In this document: one piece after another, positions 16,689-25,306 of the stretch
Layout of the letters: every line of letters begins with the position of its first letter
Position numbering within the stretch: position 1 is the stretch's first letter
Source of the DNA: RUG12461 sp045661345
GTDB taxonomy: Bacteria > Bacillota > Clostridia > Lachnospirales > Lachnospiraceae
DNA: 64,000 bases
Direction: 5' to 3'
NCBI GenBank assembly: GCA_045661345.1
Contig: JAZRFM010000027.1
Coordinates: 1-64,000 of the forward strand
Notes under the pieces: generated by a model
Told to the model about the DNA's origin: nothing
Seen by the model: the letters and a program-made list of their open reading frames with translations, nothing else
Databases searched by the model: none
Program-made: the position numbers and the translations under genes

Positions 16689-16704
16689 ATAAAGGAGGAC
16701 ACTC

Positions 16705-17091
16705 ATGTCAGAAAACAAGTTTAATGAAACAGTCAATGCGCTATTTCAGGGAATGGACGGCTTTATCTCCACCAAGACCGTCGTTGGCGAACCGATGCAT
16801 GTGGAAAACACCATCATCATTCCGCTGGCGGACGTTTCTTTCGGGGTGGGCGCCGGCGTGTTTGCAAAAGATCAGAACAATGGCAACGGCGGCGGCGGCA
16901 TCGGCGGCAAGATTCAGCCCAGTGCGTTACTGATCATACAGGACGGTACCACGAAGCTGGTCAGCCTTCACAATCAGGGGGCTCTGAATAAAGTAATGGA
17001 TCTGGTGCCGGATATCATTAACAAGTTCTCCGGCAAGGGAGACAAGTCCATGACAGTGGAACATGCCGCGACCCCGGATGAAGAAGAGTAA
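16705..17091 (+). CDS. gerW: GerW family sporulation protein (YtfJ)
   Basis: The 128-residue protein matches GerW/YtfJ: a conserved TVVGEPMHVENTIIIPLADVSFG block (TVVGEPM, then IIIPLADVSFG), a Gly-rich central loop and IQPSALLII. It is made in sporulation in Bacillus and affects germination. The AAAGGAGG just upstream is a strong ribosome-binding site. With DUF2953 it is the main evidence in this window that the organism forms endospores. A strong terminator follows. Confidence 0.93.
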   Translation: MSENKFNETVNALFQGMDGFISTKTVVGEPMHVENTIIIPLADVSFGVGAGVFAKDQNNGNGGGGIGGKIQPSALLIIQDGTTKLVSLHNQGALNKVMDLVPDIINKFSGKGDKSMTVEHAATPDEEE

Positions 17092-17100
17092 AAAAAGCGT

Positions 17101-17136
17101 AAAAAAAACGCCGCAGTCATGACTGCGGCGGGTTTT
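17101..17136. terminator. Bidirectional terminator between gerW and rpmB
   Basis: An 11-bp perfect palindrome (17109-17119 with 17120-17130) is flanked by an A run on the left and TTTT on the right. It can serve gerW in the plus direction and rpmB in the minus direction, which converge here. Confidence 0.85.
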
Positions 17137-17152
17137 ACAAGTTACCGGAAAA

Positions 17153-17338
17153 TTAAGCGCGCTCCACTTTGCCGGACTTCAGACACTGCGCGCAAACATA
17201 AAGCCGTTTCGGGGTACCGTTTACTTTGCAACGGACAGACTTAATGTTGGATTTCCAGATATGGTTGGATCTTCTATGAGAATGGCTCACGTTATTACCG
17301 AAATGTGCGCCTTTTCCGCAAATTGCACATGCTGCCAT
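17153..17338 (-). CDS. rpmB: 50S ribosomal protein L28
   Basis: The 61-residue L28 begins MAACAICGKG, with a second cysteine pair in YVCAQCLKSG, so this is the zinc-binding (C+) form. HSHRRSNHIWKSNIKSV is typical of L28. An AGGAGGTG ribosome-binding site sits just upstream of the start. It is a single-gene unit transcribed away from asp23, the same divergent arrangement as rpmB-yloU in Bacillus. Confidence 0.97.
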   Translation of the reverse strand: MAACAICGKGAHFGNNVSHSHRRSNHIWKSNIKSVRCKVNGTPKRLYVCAQCLKSGKVERA

Positions 17339-17388
17339 CGTGTCACCTCCTTGCTTCTTTTTCCTTTACCGAACCTGCAACTTTTATC

Positions 17389-17417
17389 AATATAGCAGAT
17401 AGAATCCGCTATTGCAA
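17389..17417 (-). promoter_or_regulatory. Predicted sigma-A promoter for rpmB
   Basis: On the minus strand TTGCAA (17417-17412), a 17-base spacer, then TATATT (17394-17389). The -35 hexamer is its own reverse complement and is also the -35 of the divergent asp23 promoter. Confidence 0.7.
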
Positions 17418-17440
17418 GAAGTTTTTTCCTCATGTATAAT
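17412..17440 (+). promoter_or_regulatory. Predicted sigma-A promoter for asp23-yloV-recG
   Basis: TTGCAA (17412-17417), a 17-base spacer and a perfect TATAAT (17435-17440). The predicted start is near 17447 and a GGAGGGAG ribosome-binding site follows at about 17455. It shares its -35 with the rpmB promoter. Confidence 0.8.
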
Positions 17441-17465
17441 GTTTCTTGTTTATGGAGGGAGACCT

Positions 17466-17825
17466 ATGAAGGGGATTATAGAGAACCAATACGGGAAAGT
17501 GCTGATCGATCCGGATGTGATCGCGACCTATGCCGGGTCTGTTGCGGTCGGATGCTTCGGAATTGTCGGGATGGCAGCGATCAATGTCAAGGACGGTCTT
17601 GTAAAGCTTCTGAAGAAGGACTATCTTTCTCACGGGATCAATGTCACCATCGGGGAAGACGGGCGGATCACCATCAATTTTCATGTGATTGTTGCGTATG
17701 ATGTCAACATTATCACGGTTACGGACAACCTGACACATACGGTGAAATACAAAGTAGAGGCTTTTACGGGAATGCAGATCGATAAGATCAATGTGATTGT
17801 AGAGGGTCTGCGCCTGATCGATTAA
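17466..17825 (+). CDS. Asp23/Gls24 family envelope stress response protein
   Basis: The 120-residue protein matches Asp23/Gls24 (YloU): VLIDPDVIATYAGSVA, GIVGMA and the C-terminal VIVEGLRL. The family is membrane-associated or cytosolic, linked to envelope stress, and encoded with yloV in Firmicutes as here. The start at 17466 is supported by the upstream GGAGGGAG. The frame is open from 17412, but that is in the promoter. yloV follows after 13 bases. Confidence 0.93.
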   Translation: MKGIIENQYGKVLIDPDVIATYAGSVAVGCFGIVGMAAINVKDGLVKLLKKDYLSHGINVTIGEDGRITINFHVIVAYDVNIITVTDNLTHTVKYKVEAFTGMQIDKINVIVEGLRLID

Positions 17826-17838
17826 GGAGGAAGAAGCT

Positions 17839-19515
17839 TTGGCTATCAAAACGATTGATGCGTCGCTGCTTCAGAAAATGTTCCTTGCAGGCGCAAAGAA
17901 TCTGGAAGCAAAAAAAGAATGGATCAATGAATTAAACGTATTTCCCGTGCCGGATGGCGATACCGGCACCAATATGACGATGACGATCATGTCGGCGGCC
18001 AAAGAGGTGGCGGCCTTACCGGATCATTCCATGGAAGCGCTGTGCAAGGCGATCTCTTCCGGCTCCCTTCGGGGCGCACGCGGCAACTCCGGCGTGATTC
18101 TTTCACAGCTCCTGCGGGGCTTTACAAAAGTCGTGAAAGAACAGCATGAGCTGGATGTGGAGATTCTGTCGGAGGCTTTCGAGAAAGCGGTTGCGACTGC
18201 CTATAAGGCCGTGATGCAGCCGAAGGAAGGCACGATTCTCACCGTGGCAAAAGGCGCCAGCGAAAAGGCCAAGCAGCTTTTGGACGAAACGGATGATCTT
18301 GCGTTCTTTATTGACGAGGTCATCAGGGAGGCAGAGTACGTCCTCAGCAAGACGCCGGATATGCTCCCGGTTCTGAAACAGGCAGGGGTCGTGGATTCCG
18401 GCGGACAGGGACTTGTGGAGGTGCTGAAGGGCGCTCGGGACGCATTCCAGGGGAAAGAGATCGATTATTCCATCGAGGGAGCTGTCGGTGGAGGCATCGC
18501 ACCGCAAAAGATCGCTGCCGAGACAGAGGCAGAGATCCGGTTCGGCTACTGTACCGAGTATATTATCGTACTAAACAGACCCCTGAAGGACAGCGAGGAA
18601 GAGGAATACCGCCAGTTTCTGGAATCCATCGGCGATTCCATTGTGCTGGTTGCGGATGATGATATCGTAAAGACCCACGTGCATACGAATGAACCGGGTG
18701 TGGCGCTGACAAAGGCGCTGACATACGGATCTCTCAGCAAGATCAAGATCGACAATATGCGCGAGGAGCATCAGGAGAAGCTGTTTAAAGAGGCGGAAAA
18801 GCAGGCGGCGCTGCAAAAAGAAGAGCAGAAAAAGAAAAAAGCCGCTTCCGAGTGGAAAGAAGTGGGCTTTATTGCGGTGTCCATCGGGGAAGGATTAAAC
18901 CAGATCTTTCGGGAACTGGGCGCAGACCATATCATCGAAGGCGGGCAGACCATGAATCCCAGTACCGAGGACATCTTAAACGCGGTGGATCAGGTGAATG
19001 CCAAGACGATTTTTGTGCTTCCGAATAATAAAAACATTATTCTGGCGGCGGAGCAGGCGACACATCTTTCCGATGATAAAAATCTGGTGGTGATCCCGAC
19101 AAAGACCATTCCCCAGGGGATTACGGCGTTGATCAATTATGTACCGGAGATGTCGCCGGAAGAGAACCAGCATCGGATGACATCCGAGCTTTCTTCGGTC
19201 AAAACCGGTCAGGTCACCTATGCGGTCAGAGATACCGAGATCGATGACAAAAAGATCAGCCAGGGCGACTATATGGGGATCGGTGACAAGACGATCCTTG
19301 CGGTCGGCAAGGATCTGGAGACCGTTGTGATCGACATGACAAAAGAAATGGTGGATGATGATACCGGTATGATCTCGGTTTATTACGGGCAGGAGGTGAC
19401 GGACGCGGCAGCGGATGCTCTCGCAGAAAAGCTCACCGGGGAATTTCCGGATATTGAGATCGAACTGAACAACGGCGGTCAGCCTGTTTACTACTATATT
19501 CTGTCTGTGGAGTAA
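17839..19515 (+). CDS. DAK2 domain fatty acid kinase-like protein (YloV/FakA)
   Basis: The 558-residue protein has an N-terminal DAK2 (DhaL-like) nucleotide-binding domain with the metal-binding PVPDGDTGTNM and SSGSLRGARGNSG, a middle domain, and a C-terminal DegV-like region. In Staphylococcus FakA phosphorylates fatty acids presented by DegV-family FakB proteins. Translation starts at TTG 17839: an AAGGAGG at 17824-17830 is spaced eight bases from it and the protein then begins AIKTIDASLL. A Lys-rich linker near residues 315-335 separates the halves. A DegV domain also occurs in the kinase at 45672, a possible functional link. Confidence 0.92.
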   Translation: MAIKTIDASLLQKMFLAGAKNLEAKKEWINELNVFPVPDGDTGTNMTMTIMSAAKEVAALPDHSMEALCKAISSGSLRGARGNSGVILSQLLRGFTKVVKEQHELDVEILSEAFEKAVATAYKAVMQPKEGTILTVAKGASEKAKQLLDETDDLAFFIDEVIREAEYVLSKTPDMLPVLKQAGVVDSGGQGLVEVLKGARDAFQGKEIDYSIEGAVGGGIAPQKIAAETEAEIRFGYCTEYIIVLNRPLKDSEEEEYRQFLESIGDSIVLVADDDIVKTHVHTNEPGVALTKALTYGSLSKIKIDNMREEHQEKLFKEAEKQAALQKEEQKKKKAASEWKEVGFIAVSIGEGLNQIFRELGADHIIEGGQTMNPSTEDILNAVDQVNAKTIFVLPNNKNIILAAEQATHLSDDKNLVVIPTKTIPQGITALINYVPEMSPEENQHRMTSELSSVKTGQVTYAVRDTEIDDKKISQGDYMGIGDKTILAVGKDLETVVIDMTKEMVDDDTGMISVYYGQEVTDAAADALAEKLTGEFPDIEIELNNGGQPVYYYILSVE

Positions 19516-19518
19516 CGG

Positions 19519-21582
19519 ATGCCAAAAGCGTCGGATCCGATCCGCGTTGTCAAGGGGGTCGGGGAGAAAACAGAAGAACTGTTGCATAATATGGGAGTAT
19601 ACACCGTAGGTGATATACTCTCTTATTTTCCGCGGGACTACCGGATCCTGCAAGAGCCGGTAAAGATCGCGGATGTCAGGGAAAATGCGGTGAACGCGGT
19701 GCTCGCACGCACTGCGGGGACGCCCCGTACCAGAAGAGGCCGCCGCCTTCCGGTGACGGTCTGCAAAGCGACGGACGGTGACAGGGAGCTGGAGCTGGTC
19801 TGGTTTCGGATGCCCTATGTGAAAAACATGGTCACACCCGGGAAAAACCAGGTTTTTTCCGGACGCATCATCCGGCGGGACGGGAAGCTTGTGATGGAAC
19901 AGCCGGTGATCTATACCTATGAAGGCTATGCGGCGCTGACCGGGCGGCTTCTGCCGGTGTACGCCCTGACGAAGGGGATTTCCAACAGCGCAGTGCAAAA
20001 GCTGCTGGGGCAGATCCTGCCGGAGGAGGAAGCCTTCCCGTCGGATCCCTATCCGGCGCATTTTTTGGAACGAAACAACCTCATGCCGCTTACGGATGCG
20101 ATTCGCACCATGCATGCGCCACGGGATAAAGAGGTGCTCGCCCTGGCCAGAAGACGCCTTGCTTTTGACGAGTTCTTCGAATTTCTGCTGGGTATGCAGC
20201 AACTGAAGGGAATGAGGGACAAAGAGCAGAATCTGTTTGTGCTTTCCGACCCTGCCTTTTTGCAGGAGCTCGTTTCAAAACTTCCTTATGATTTGACCCC
20301 GGCCCAGCAAAAGGTACTGCAGGAAGCGGTGGAGGATATGACCTCCGAAACGCTGATGCAGCGGTTGATACAGGGAGATGTGGGATCCGGTAAGACGGTG
20401 GTTGCCTTTTTACTCATGGCATGGTGTGCCCACAGCGGCTATCAGTCCGCCCTGATGGCACCGACAGAGGTGCTGGCAAAGCAGCACTATGAGACCATTC
20501 GCTCTTATCAGTCCCTTTGCGGCATTTCCTTTCCCATGGTACTTCTTACGGGATCCATGACCGCAAAAGAGAAGCGCAAAGCATATGAAGAGATGCAAAA
20601 CGCACCGGATGCGCTCGTGATCGGAACCCACGCCCTGATTCAGGAAAAAGCGGAGTTTCTTTCCCTTGCCCTGGTCATTACGGATGAACAGCACCGGTTC
20701 GGAGTCAGGCAGCGGGAAGCGCTTTCCAAAAAGGGAGAAAAGCCCCATTACCTTGTCATGAGTGCGACACCGATTCCGCGGACACTGGCCATTATTTTGT
20801 TCGGGGATCTTTCCATTTCCGTGATCGACACCCTGCCCGCCAAACGGCTTCCCATCAAAAACTGCGTGGTAGGTCCCTCCTACCGGCCGAGCGCGTGGCA
20901 TTTCCTGGAAAAGGAAGTGGCTGAGGGGCACCAGTGCTATGTGATCTGTCCCCTCGTAGAGGCAACGGAGCAGACGGAGGCAGAAAATGTGGCGGATTAT
21001 ACGGAGCGTCTGTCGGAAGCGCTGCCGGATACCGTGCGGCTTGCCACGCTTCACGGCAGGATGAAGGCGGAGGAGAAGGATCGGGTGATGGAAGCCTTCC
21101 TGCAGGGAGAAACCGATATTCTTGTCTCTACCACAGTTGTGGAGGTCGGGGTGAATGTCCCGAATGCCACCGTGATGCTGGTGGAAAATGCGGAACGATT
21201 CGGCCTTTCCCAGCTTCATCAGCTCCGGGGGCGTGTCGGGCGAGGAGAGGCGCAGTCCTATTGTATTTTTATGAGCACAAAGGATGAGGAACAGGCGAAT
21301 GAGCGGCTGTCTGTGCTGAACCGTTCCAACGACGGGTTTTTCATTGCCTCGGAGGACTTAAAGCTCCGTGGCCCCGGGGACTTCCTCGGTATCAGACAAA
21401 GCGGCGTGCTGGACTTTCGGATCGCTGATGTCTATCAGGATGCGAATCTGTTATCCCTGGCTTCCGAAGAAGTAAAGAAACTGATCGAGACGGATCCCGC
21501 GCTCACCGACCCCGCGCATGCGGCAATCAAAGAGCGGCTGGATGCTGTACTGAAAAAACAGATGGAGGGATGGAATCTATAA
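19519..21582 (+). CDS. recG: ATP-dependent DNA helicase RecG
   Basis: RecG remodels stalled forks and branched DNA. The 687-residue protein has the N-terminal wedge (GVGEKTEELL, LSYFPRDYR) and a superfamily-2 helicase core: Walker A GDVGSGKTVVA, the DEQH box (ITDEQHRFGV), SATPIPRTL, and the C-terminal QLHQLRGRVGR. It ends LRGPGDFLGIRQSG and a short tail, as usual. It starts three bases after yloV, the conserved yloU-yloV-recG order. Confidence 0.97.
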   Translation: MPKASDPIRVVKGVGEKTEELLHNMGVYTVGDILSYFPRDYRILQEPVKIADVRENAVNAVLARTAGTPRTRRGRRLPVTVCKATDGDRELELVWFRMPYVKNMVTPGKNQVFSGRIIRRDGKLVMEQPVIYTYEGYAALTGRLLPVYALTKGISNSAVQKLLGQILPEEEAFPSDPYPAHFLERNNLMPLTDAIRTMHAPRDKEVLALARRRLAFDEFFEFLLGMQQLKGMRDKEQNLFVLSDPAFLQELVSKLPYDLTPAQQKVLQEAVEDMTSETLMQRLIQGDVGSGKTVVAFLLMAWCAHSGYQSALMAPTEVLAKQHYETIRSYQSLCGISFPMVLLTGSMTAKEKRKAYEEMQNAPDALVIGTHALIQEKAEFLSLALVITDEQHRFGVRQREALSKKGEKPHYLVMSATPIPRTLAIILFGDLSISVIDTLPAKRLPIKNCVVGPSYRPSAWHFLEKEVAEGHQCYVICPLVEATEQTEAENVADYTERLSEALPDTVRLATLHGRMKAEEKDRVMEAFLQGETDILVSTTVVEVGVNVPNATVMLVENAERFGLSQLHQLRGRVGRGEAQSYCIFMSTKDEEQANERLSVLNRSNDGFFIASEDLKLRGPGDFLGIRQSGVLDFRIADVYQDANLLSLASEEVKKLIETDPALTDPAHAAIKERLDAVLKKQMEGWNL

Positions 21583-22337
21583 TGATCACGGATGGATTTT
21601 TGCCGGGTGCAAAACCCCTGATGGGACCGGAGGAGTTTTACGGTACAAAGAAAGAACTTTGTGACTGCTGTGTCGTGACGTTTTCGAACAAGATCGCCGA
21701 AGCGGTGCTGAAGGAGTTCCAGCATGAAAAGGTAGGGAGAATCCGGGATGCGAACGGGGGACGTCCCGTTTATCTGCTGGAGCATGAGGGAAAACGCTAT
21801 GCCTTTTACCTTTCCCGCATAGGATCGGCGCTTGCGGGCACGGATGTGATTGATGCGAACCACCTGACCGGTGCTACGAAGTTTGTTTTTTTCGGATCGG
21901 CGGGAAGCCTGAATGAAGCAAAGACCATCGGTAAGTTTGTGATTCCGACGGAAGCATATCGGGACGAGGGGTTGTCCTATCATTACGCGGCGCCGTCAGA
22001 CTATATCAGGATCCGCGAAAGTGACCGCCTGGCGGAGATCTTCCGGAAATTTGAGCTGCCTTTTGTCCAAAGCCGTGTCTGGACCACGGATGCGTTTTAT
22101 ATGGAAACGCCGGAAAAGCTGCAGGCGCGCAAAAACGAGGGATGCCTCGCCGTGGAAATGGAAGCGGCAGGCGTACAGGCGGTCTGCGATTATTACGGCT
22201 TTTCCTATTATGTCTTCCTGATGACAGGGGATGTACTGGATGAACAGGACTACGATATCGCCACTCTCTGGGCGGTCAACCATCATACTCAAAACTTTCA
22301 TCTGGCACTACGCATTGCCGGGGAGTTACAAGGCTGA
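21582..22337 (+). CDS. Nucleoside phosphorylase superfamily protein
   Basis: The 251-residue protein resembles the PNP/uridine phosphorylase fold: FFGSAGSL (phosphate-binding glycine loop), VWTTDAFYMETPEK and the nucleoside-site motif LAVEMEAAGVQAV. The usual catalytic Asp region reads MTGDVLDE. It may cleave purine or pyrimidine nucleosides; the substrate is unclear. GGAGGG at 21564-21569 favours ATG 21582, which overlaps the last base of recG, over the in-frame ATG 21570 that would directly abut it. The gene ends eight bases from convergent rqcH. Confidence 0.82.
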   Translation: MITDGFLPGAKPLMGPEEFYGTKKELCDCCVVTFSNKIAEAVLKEFQHEKVGRIRDANGGRPVYLLEHEGKRYAFYLSRIGSALAGTDVIDANHLTGATKFVFFGSAGSLNEAKTIGKFVIPTEAYRDEGLSYHYAAPSDYIRIRESDRLAEIFRKFELPFVQSRVWTTDAFYMETPEKLQARKNEGCLAVEMEAAGVQAVCDYYGFSYYVFLMTGDVLDEQDYDIATLWAVNHHTQNFHLALRIAGELQG

Positions 22338-22345
22338 AGGGGTCC

Positions 22346-24085
22346 TTACTCGGACAGAAGGGTGAGGCCGGCAAGAGACGGCGTGACCGTCATGGAATAA
22401 TTCGTATAATAGATCACATACCCCGGCGGCGTGCCGGGGGTTTTTTTCACATCCCTGCGCTGCAGATAGTCCACCTCCACCTTTTCGCTTTCTTTGCCGC
22501 GGGAGTAGTAGGCCGCCAGGGCGGCGGCTTCCTCATAGGCACGGTCAGGGACTTCCCTTCCCCCGGTTCGCAGGATCACATGGGAGCCGGGCATTTTTTT
22601 GGCATGGAACCACAAGTCCTTGCTGTTGGCAAGCTTAAAGGTCAGCTCGTCGTTCTGGTAATTGTTTTTGCCGACATAGAGGTCAAAACCGTCGGAGGAC
22701 CGGTAGTGGTAGGGACGGCTTACGACTTTTGCTTTTTTGTCGGTGCTTTTTCTTCTGAGGTAGCCGGATTCCACGAGCTCGGCGCGGATGGGGACGAGAT
22801 CCGCCTCCGTTTCGGCGAGGTCAAGAGACATGAGAACGGACTCGAGATGCGTTTTCTCGGTGGCGGTTTCCTGCAGCTGACCGGTCAGGGCTTCATAGGT
22901 GCGTTTCAGCTTCTGATAGCGCGCAAAGTAACGCTGGGCATTGTCTGTGGGGGAAAGGGCGGGATCCAGACGGATCTGCACTTCTTTTCCCGTGTGATAA
23001 TCCTCTGCCGTAAAAGACCGGTCGCCTTCCCTGACCTGATAGGCGTATGCGGTGAGCAGCTCCCCGTAGATGCGGTAGGTATCGCGCTTGTCGGTATCGG
23101 AAAGCTGGGCCTTCTGAAGATCATATTTTTTCACCGTGCGTTCATAAGCGGTGGTCACGATATGACGAAGATCCGCGGATTTCTGACGGATTCTGGTATA
23201 GGCTTCCTTCGCGGCATAGAAATACTGCAACAGTTCGGAAAGAGTAGCAAAGTGCCTGGCGGTGCAGTCGGCGTAGCTTGCAAGAGGGAGAGCTGAAAAC
23301 TCCCGGGGGATGCCGTCTTTTTCGTAGACCACGGGATCGAATGCCTTTTCCCGGACAGATGACATCAGCTGGTAAAAGAAGTCTGCAAGAGCCTTTTTTT
23401 CATCGGAGGACATGGCCTCCGGTGCCCGGTCCGGGTCGGCCTTTGCGCGGTAACAAAGATCATTTGCCACAACGGGGCTGAGACCGGTAAAAGAGGTATA
23501 GATCGCCTTGCAAAGGGGCATGGGAGCGCCTGCAAGCTTCGCAAGAAAGCCGGCGCGATCCGTCCGGGTGGGATCCTCCTTTTGCATGGTTTCCGGGATA
23601 AAGTACCTGCGTCCGGGGAGCACCTCACGGACGGAACTGACCTGCGCCGAGATGTGCTTGATGCTGTCCAGGATCCTGTCCGTTTCGTCACAGAAGATAA
23701 TATTGCTGTGTTTGCCCATGAGCTCAATGATGAGCCGCTTTTGCCGCAGGTCACCGAGCTCGTCCAGATGCTCAATCGTAAAGATCACGATCCGCTCCAG
23801 AGAAGGCTGTGAGATGGATATGATCCGTCCGGATCCGATATGCTTGCGCAGCAGCATGCAGAAATTGGGCGCTGTCTGAGGCGACGGCTTGTTATGGTCG
23901 GTCAGATAGAGAAGGGGCAGAGTGGCATTGGCGGAGAGCAGGACTCTTTTTTGCATGGAATTGCCTTTGCAGGTGAGCAAAAGCTCATCCGGCTCCGGCT
24001 GCGCGATTTTGGAAATATGCATGCCTGTCAGGTTTTTTCCCAGTTCCGCACACAGTCCTGCCACTGTGATCCCATCGAAGGCCAT
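22346..24085 (-). CDS. rqcH: Rqc2 homolog RqcH (NFACT, fibronectin-binding family)
   Basis: RqcH binds stalled 50S-peptidyl-tRNA complexes and adds C-terminal alanine tails for degradation. The 579-residue protein shows NFACT-N (MAFDGITVAGLCAEL, then PPx-type region with NFCMLLRKHI and IIELMGKHSNIIF). A coiled-coil middle and NFACT-R at the end follow, with GFDLYVGKNNYQNDELT and DLWFHAKKMPGSHV. A GGAGAA ribosome-binding site precedes the start. It is transcribed alone from a promoter overlapping the yicC promoter. Its 3' end carries, on the opposite strand, a terminator for the recG operon. Confidence 0.95.
   Translation of the reverse strand: MAFDGITVAGLCAELGKNLTGMHISKIAQPEPDELLLTCKGNSMQKRVLLSANATLPLLYLTDHNKPSPQTAPNFCMLLRKHIGSGRIISISQPSLERIVIFTIEHLDELGDLRQKRLIIELMGKHSNIIFCDETDRILDSIKHISAQVSSVREVLPGRRYFIPETMQKEDPTRTDRAGFLAKLAGAPMPLCKAIYTSFTGLSPVVANDLCYRAKADPDRAPEAMSSDEKKALADFFYQLMSSVREKAFDPVVYEKDGIPREFSALPLASYADCTARHFATLSELLQYFYAAKEAYTRIRQKSADLRHIVTTAYERTVKKYDLQKAQLSDTDKRDTYRIYGELLTAYAYQVREGDRSFTAEDYHTGKEVQIRLDPALSPTDNAQRYFARYQKLKRTYEALTGQLQETATEKTHLESVLMSLDLAETEADLVPIRAELVESGYLRRKSTDKKAKVVSRPYHYRSSDGFDLYVGKNNYQNDELTFKLANSKDLWFHAKKMPGSHVILRTGGREVPDRAYEEAAALAAYYSRGKESEKVEVDYLQRRDVKKTPGTPPGYVIYYTNYSMTVTPSLAGLTLLSE
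22421..22447 (+). terminator. Rho-independent terminator for the recG operon, inside rqcH
   Basis: On the plus strand CCCCGGC (22421-22427), a 5-base loop, GCCGGGG (22433-22439), then seven T (22441-22447). It lies 84 bases past the nucleoside phosphorylase stop and within the coding region of convergent rqcH. Confidence 0.75.
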
Positions 24086-24109
24086 ATTCGTTCTCCTTCC
24101 CCTGTTTCA

Positions 24110-24138
24110 TTGACTTCAAATTGTTTTTTTATTATACT
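24110..24138 (+). promoter_or_regulatory. Predicted sigma-A promoter for yicC-remA-gmk-rpoZ
   Basis: TTGACT (24110-24115), a 17-base spacer, TATACT (24133-24138). The -10 overlaps that of the divergent rqcH promoter. Confidence 0.8.
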
Positions 24139-24160
24139 ATCAAGAGGCTGATTTTCGCAA
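24131..24160 (-). promoter_or_regulatory. Predicted sigma-A promoter for rqcH
   Basis: On the minus strand TTGCGA (24160-24155), an 18-base spacer, then TATAAT (24136-24131). Four bases are shared with the -10 of the rightward promoter, so the two cannot be occupied together. Confidence 0.65.
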
Positions 24161-24183
24161 ATGAAGGGTAGGGGTTTTTTCAT

Positions 24184-25062
24184 ATGATCAGAAGTATGAC
24201 CGGATTCGGCCGGGAGGAAATACTGGAAAATGACCGCAAGATCTCGGTGGAGATCAAGGCGGTGAATCACCGGTATCTGGATCTGAACATCCGCATGCCG
24301 AAAAAGCTTGCAGCATTGGAATCCCATGTGCGCTCCGTCTGTAAAGAATACATGGAACGGGGCAAGGTGGATGTCTACATCAGCTATGAGGATTATACGG
24401 ACGCGGACAGTACCCTGAAATATAATGATGCCCTGGCAGCCGAGTACGTGTCCTATTTGCGGCAGATCAGTGAGAAATACGATCTGGAATATGATGTCAG
24501 GGCGAGTACGGTGGCCCGGTTTCCGGACGTATTTGTGCTGGAGGACAGAAACGTCGATGAGGATACGCTCTGGCACTTGCTGGAGAAGCCCGTGCGTGCC
24601 GCGGCCGTCAGGTTTGCCGAAGCCCGTGCAAAAGAAGGGGAAAACCTGAAGACGGATCTTAGCGGCAAGCTGGATACGATGAAGGCTTTCGTAAAGGAGA
24701 TCGAGGCGCGTTCCCCGCAGATCGTGGAGGAGTACAAAGCCTCCCTCAGAGAGAAGGTGGCAGAGCTCCTGGAGGACCATACCATGGATGAAGGCAGGAT
24801 CGCCGCAGAGGTGACCCTGTATGCCGATAAGATCTGTGTGGACGAGGAACTGGTGCGGCTAAACAGCCATATCGATGCGATGAAAAAGGAGCTGGAAAAA
24901 GGCGGCGTGATCGGGCGGAAGCTTGATTTTATCGCGCAGGAGATGAATCGCGAAGCGAATACGATCCTTTCCAAATCCACGGATCTTGCTGTTTCCGATG
25001 CGGGGATTGAGTTGAAGACAAATATCGAAAAGGTGCGGGAACAGGTACAAAACGTTGAGTAG
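24184..25062 (+). CDS. YicC/YloC family endoribonuclease
   Basis: The 292-residue protein begins MIRSMTGFGR and continues EIKAVNHRYLDLNIRMP, the YicC/YloC hallmark, and ends with QEMNREANTILSKS and VREQVQNVE. E. coli YicC is an endoribonuclease that acts on the small RNA RyhB; a role in RNA turnover is inferred here. GAAGGGTAGGGG upstream can act as the ribosome-binding site. Its end overlaps remA by eight bases, and the order yicC-remA-gmk-rpoZ matches Bacillus yloC-remA-gmk-rpoZ. Confidence 0.94.
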   Translation: MIRSMTGFGREEILENDRKISVEIKAVNHRYLDLNIRMPKKLAALESHVRSVCKEYMERGKVDVYISYEDYTDADSTLKYNDALAAEYVSYLRQISEKYDLEYDVRASTVARFPDVFVLEDRNVDEDTLWHLLEKPVRAAAVRFAEARAKEGENLKTDLSGKLDTMKAFVKEIEARSPQIVEEYKASLREKVAELLEDHTMDEGRIAAEVTLYADKICVDEELVRLNSHIDAMKKELEKGGVIGRKLDFIAQEMNREANTILSKSTDLAVSDAGIELKTNIEKVREQVQNVE

Positions 25063-25306
25063 GCTTCTTAATATCGGATTCGGGAATCTGATCAATACAG
25101 CACATGTTCTTTGTGTGGTTACGCCGGATTCGGCGCCGGCAAAGCGCCTCATTGCAAACGGCAAGGAGAAGGAGACGCTGATTGACGCTACACAGGGACG
25201 ACGTACGAAGAGCGTGATCGTAACCACAGACGACCGCATCGTGTTATCCGCGTTGACGCCGGATACCATTGCGGGGCGGTTTCACGAGAAAGAAGAGTCA
25301 AAATGA
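25055..25306 (+). CDS. remA: Extracellular matrix regulator RemA (DUF370)
   Basis: The 83-residue protein is a DUF370/RemA member: LLNIGFGNLI, the central VTPDSAPAKRLI and LIDATQGRRTKSVIV, and VLSALTPDTIAGR. In Bacillus RemA binds DNA and activates biofilm matrix and osmoprotection genes. Translation begins at TTG 25055, overlapping yicC by eight bases; no ATG exists at the conserved N-terminus and the ribosome-binding site is weak, so coupling to yicC translation is likely. gmk overlaps its end by four bases. Confidence 0.92.
   Translation: MSRLLNIGFGNLINTAHVLCVVTPDSAPAKRLIANGKEKETLIDATQGRRTKSVIVTTDDRIVLSALTPDTIAGRFHEKEESK

Noticed and set aside
18976..20202. 408-codon open frame on the minus strand
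   Set aside because: It lies opposite yloV and recG, which have clear conserved motifs, and its translation is rich in His/Arg/Pro with no recognisable domain.
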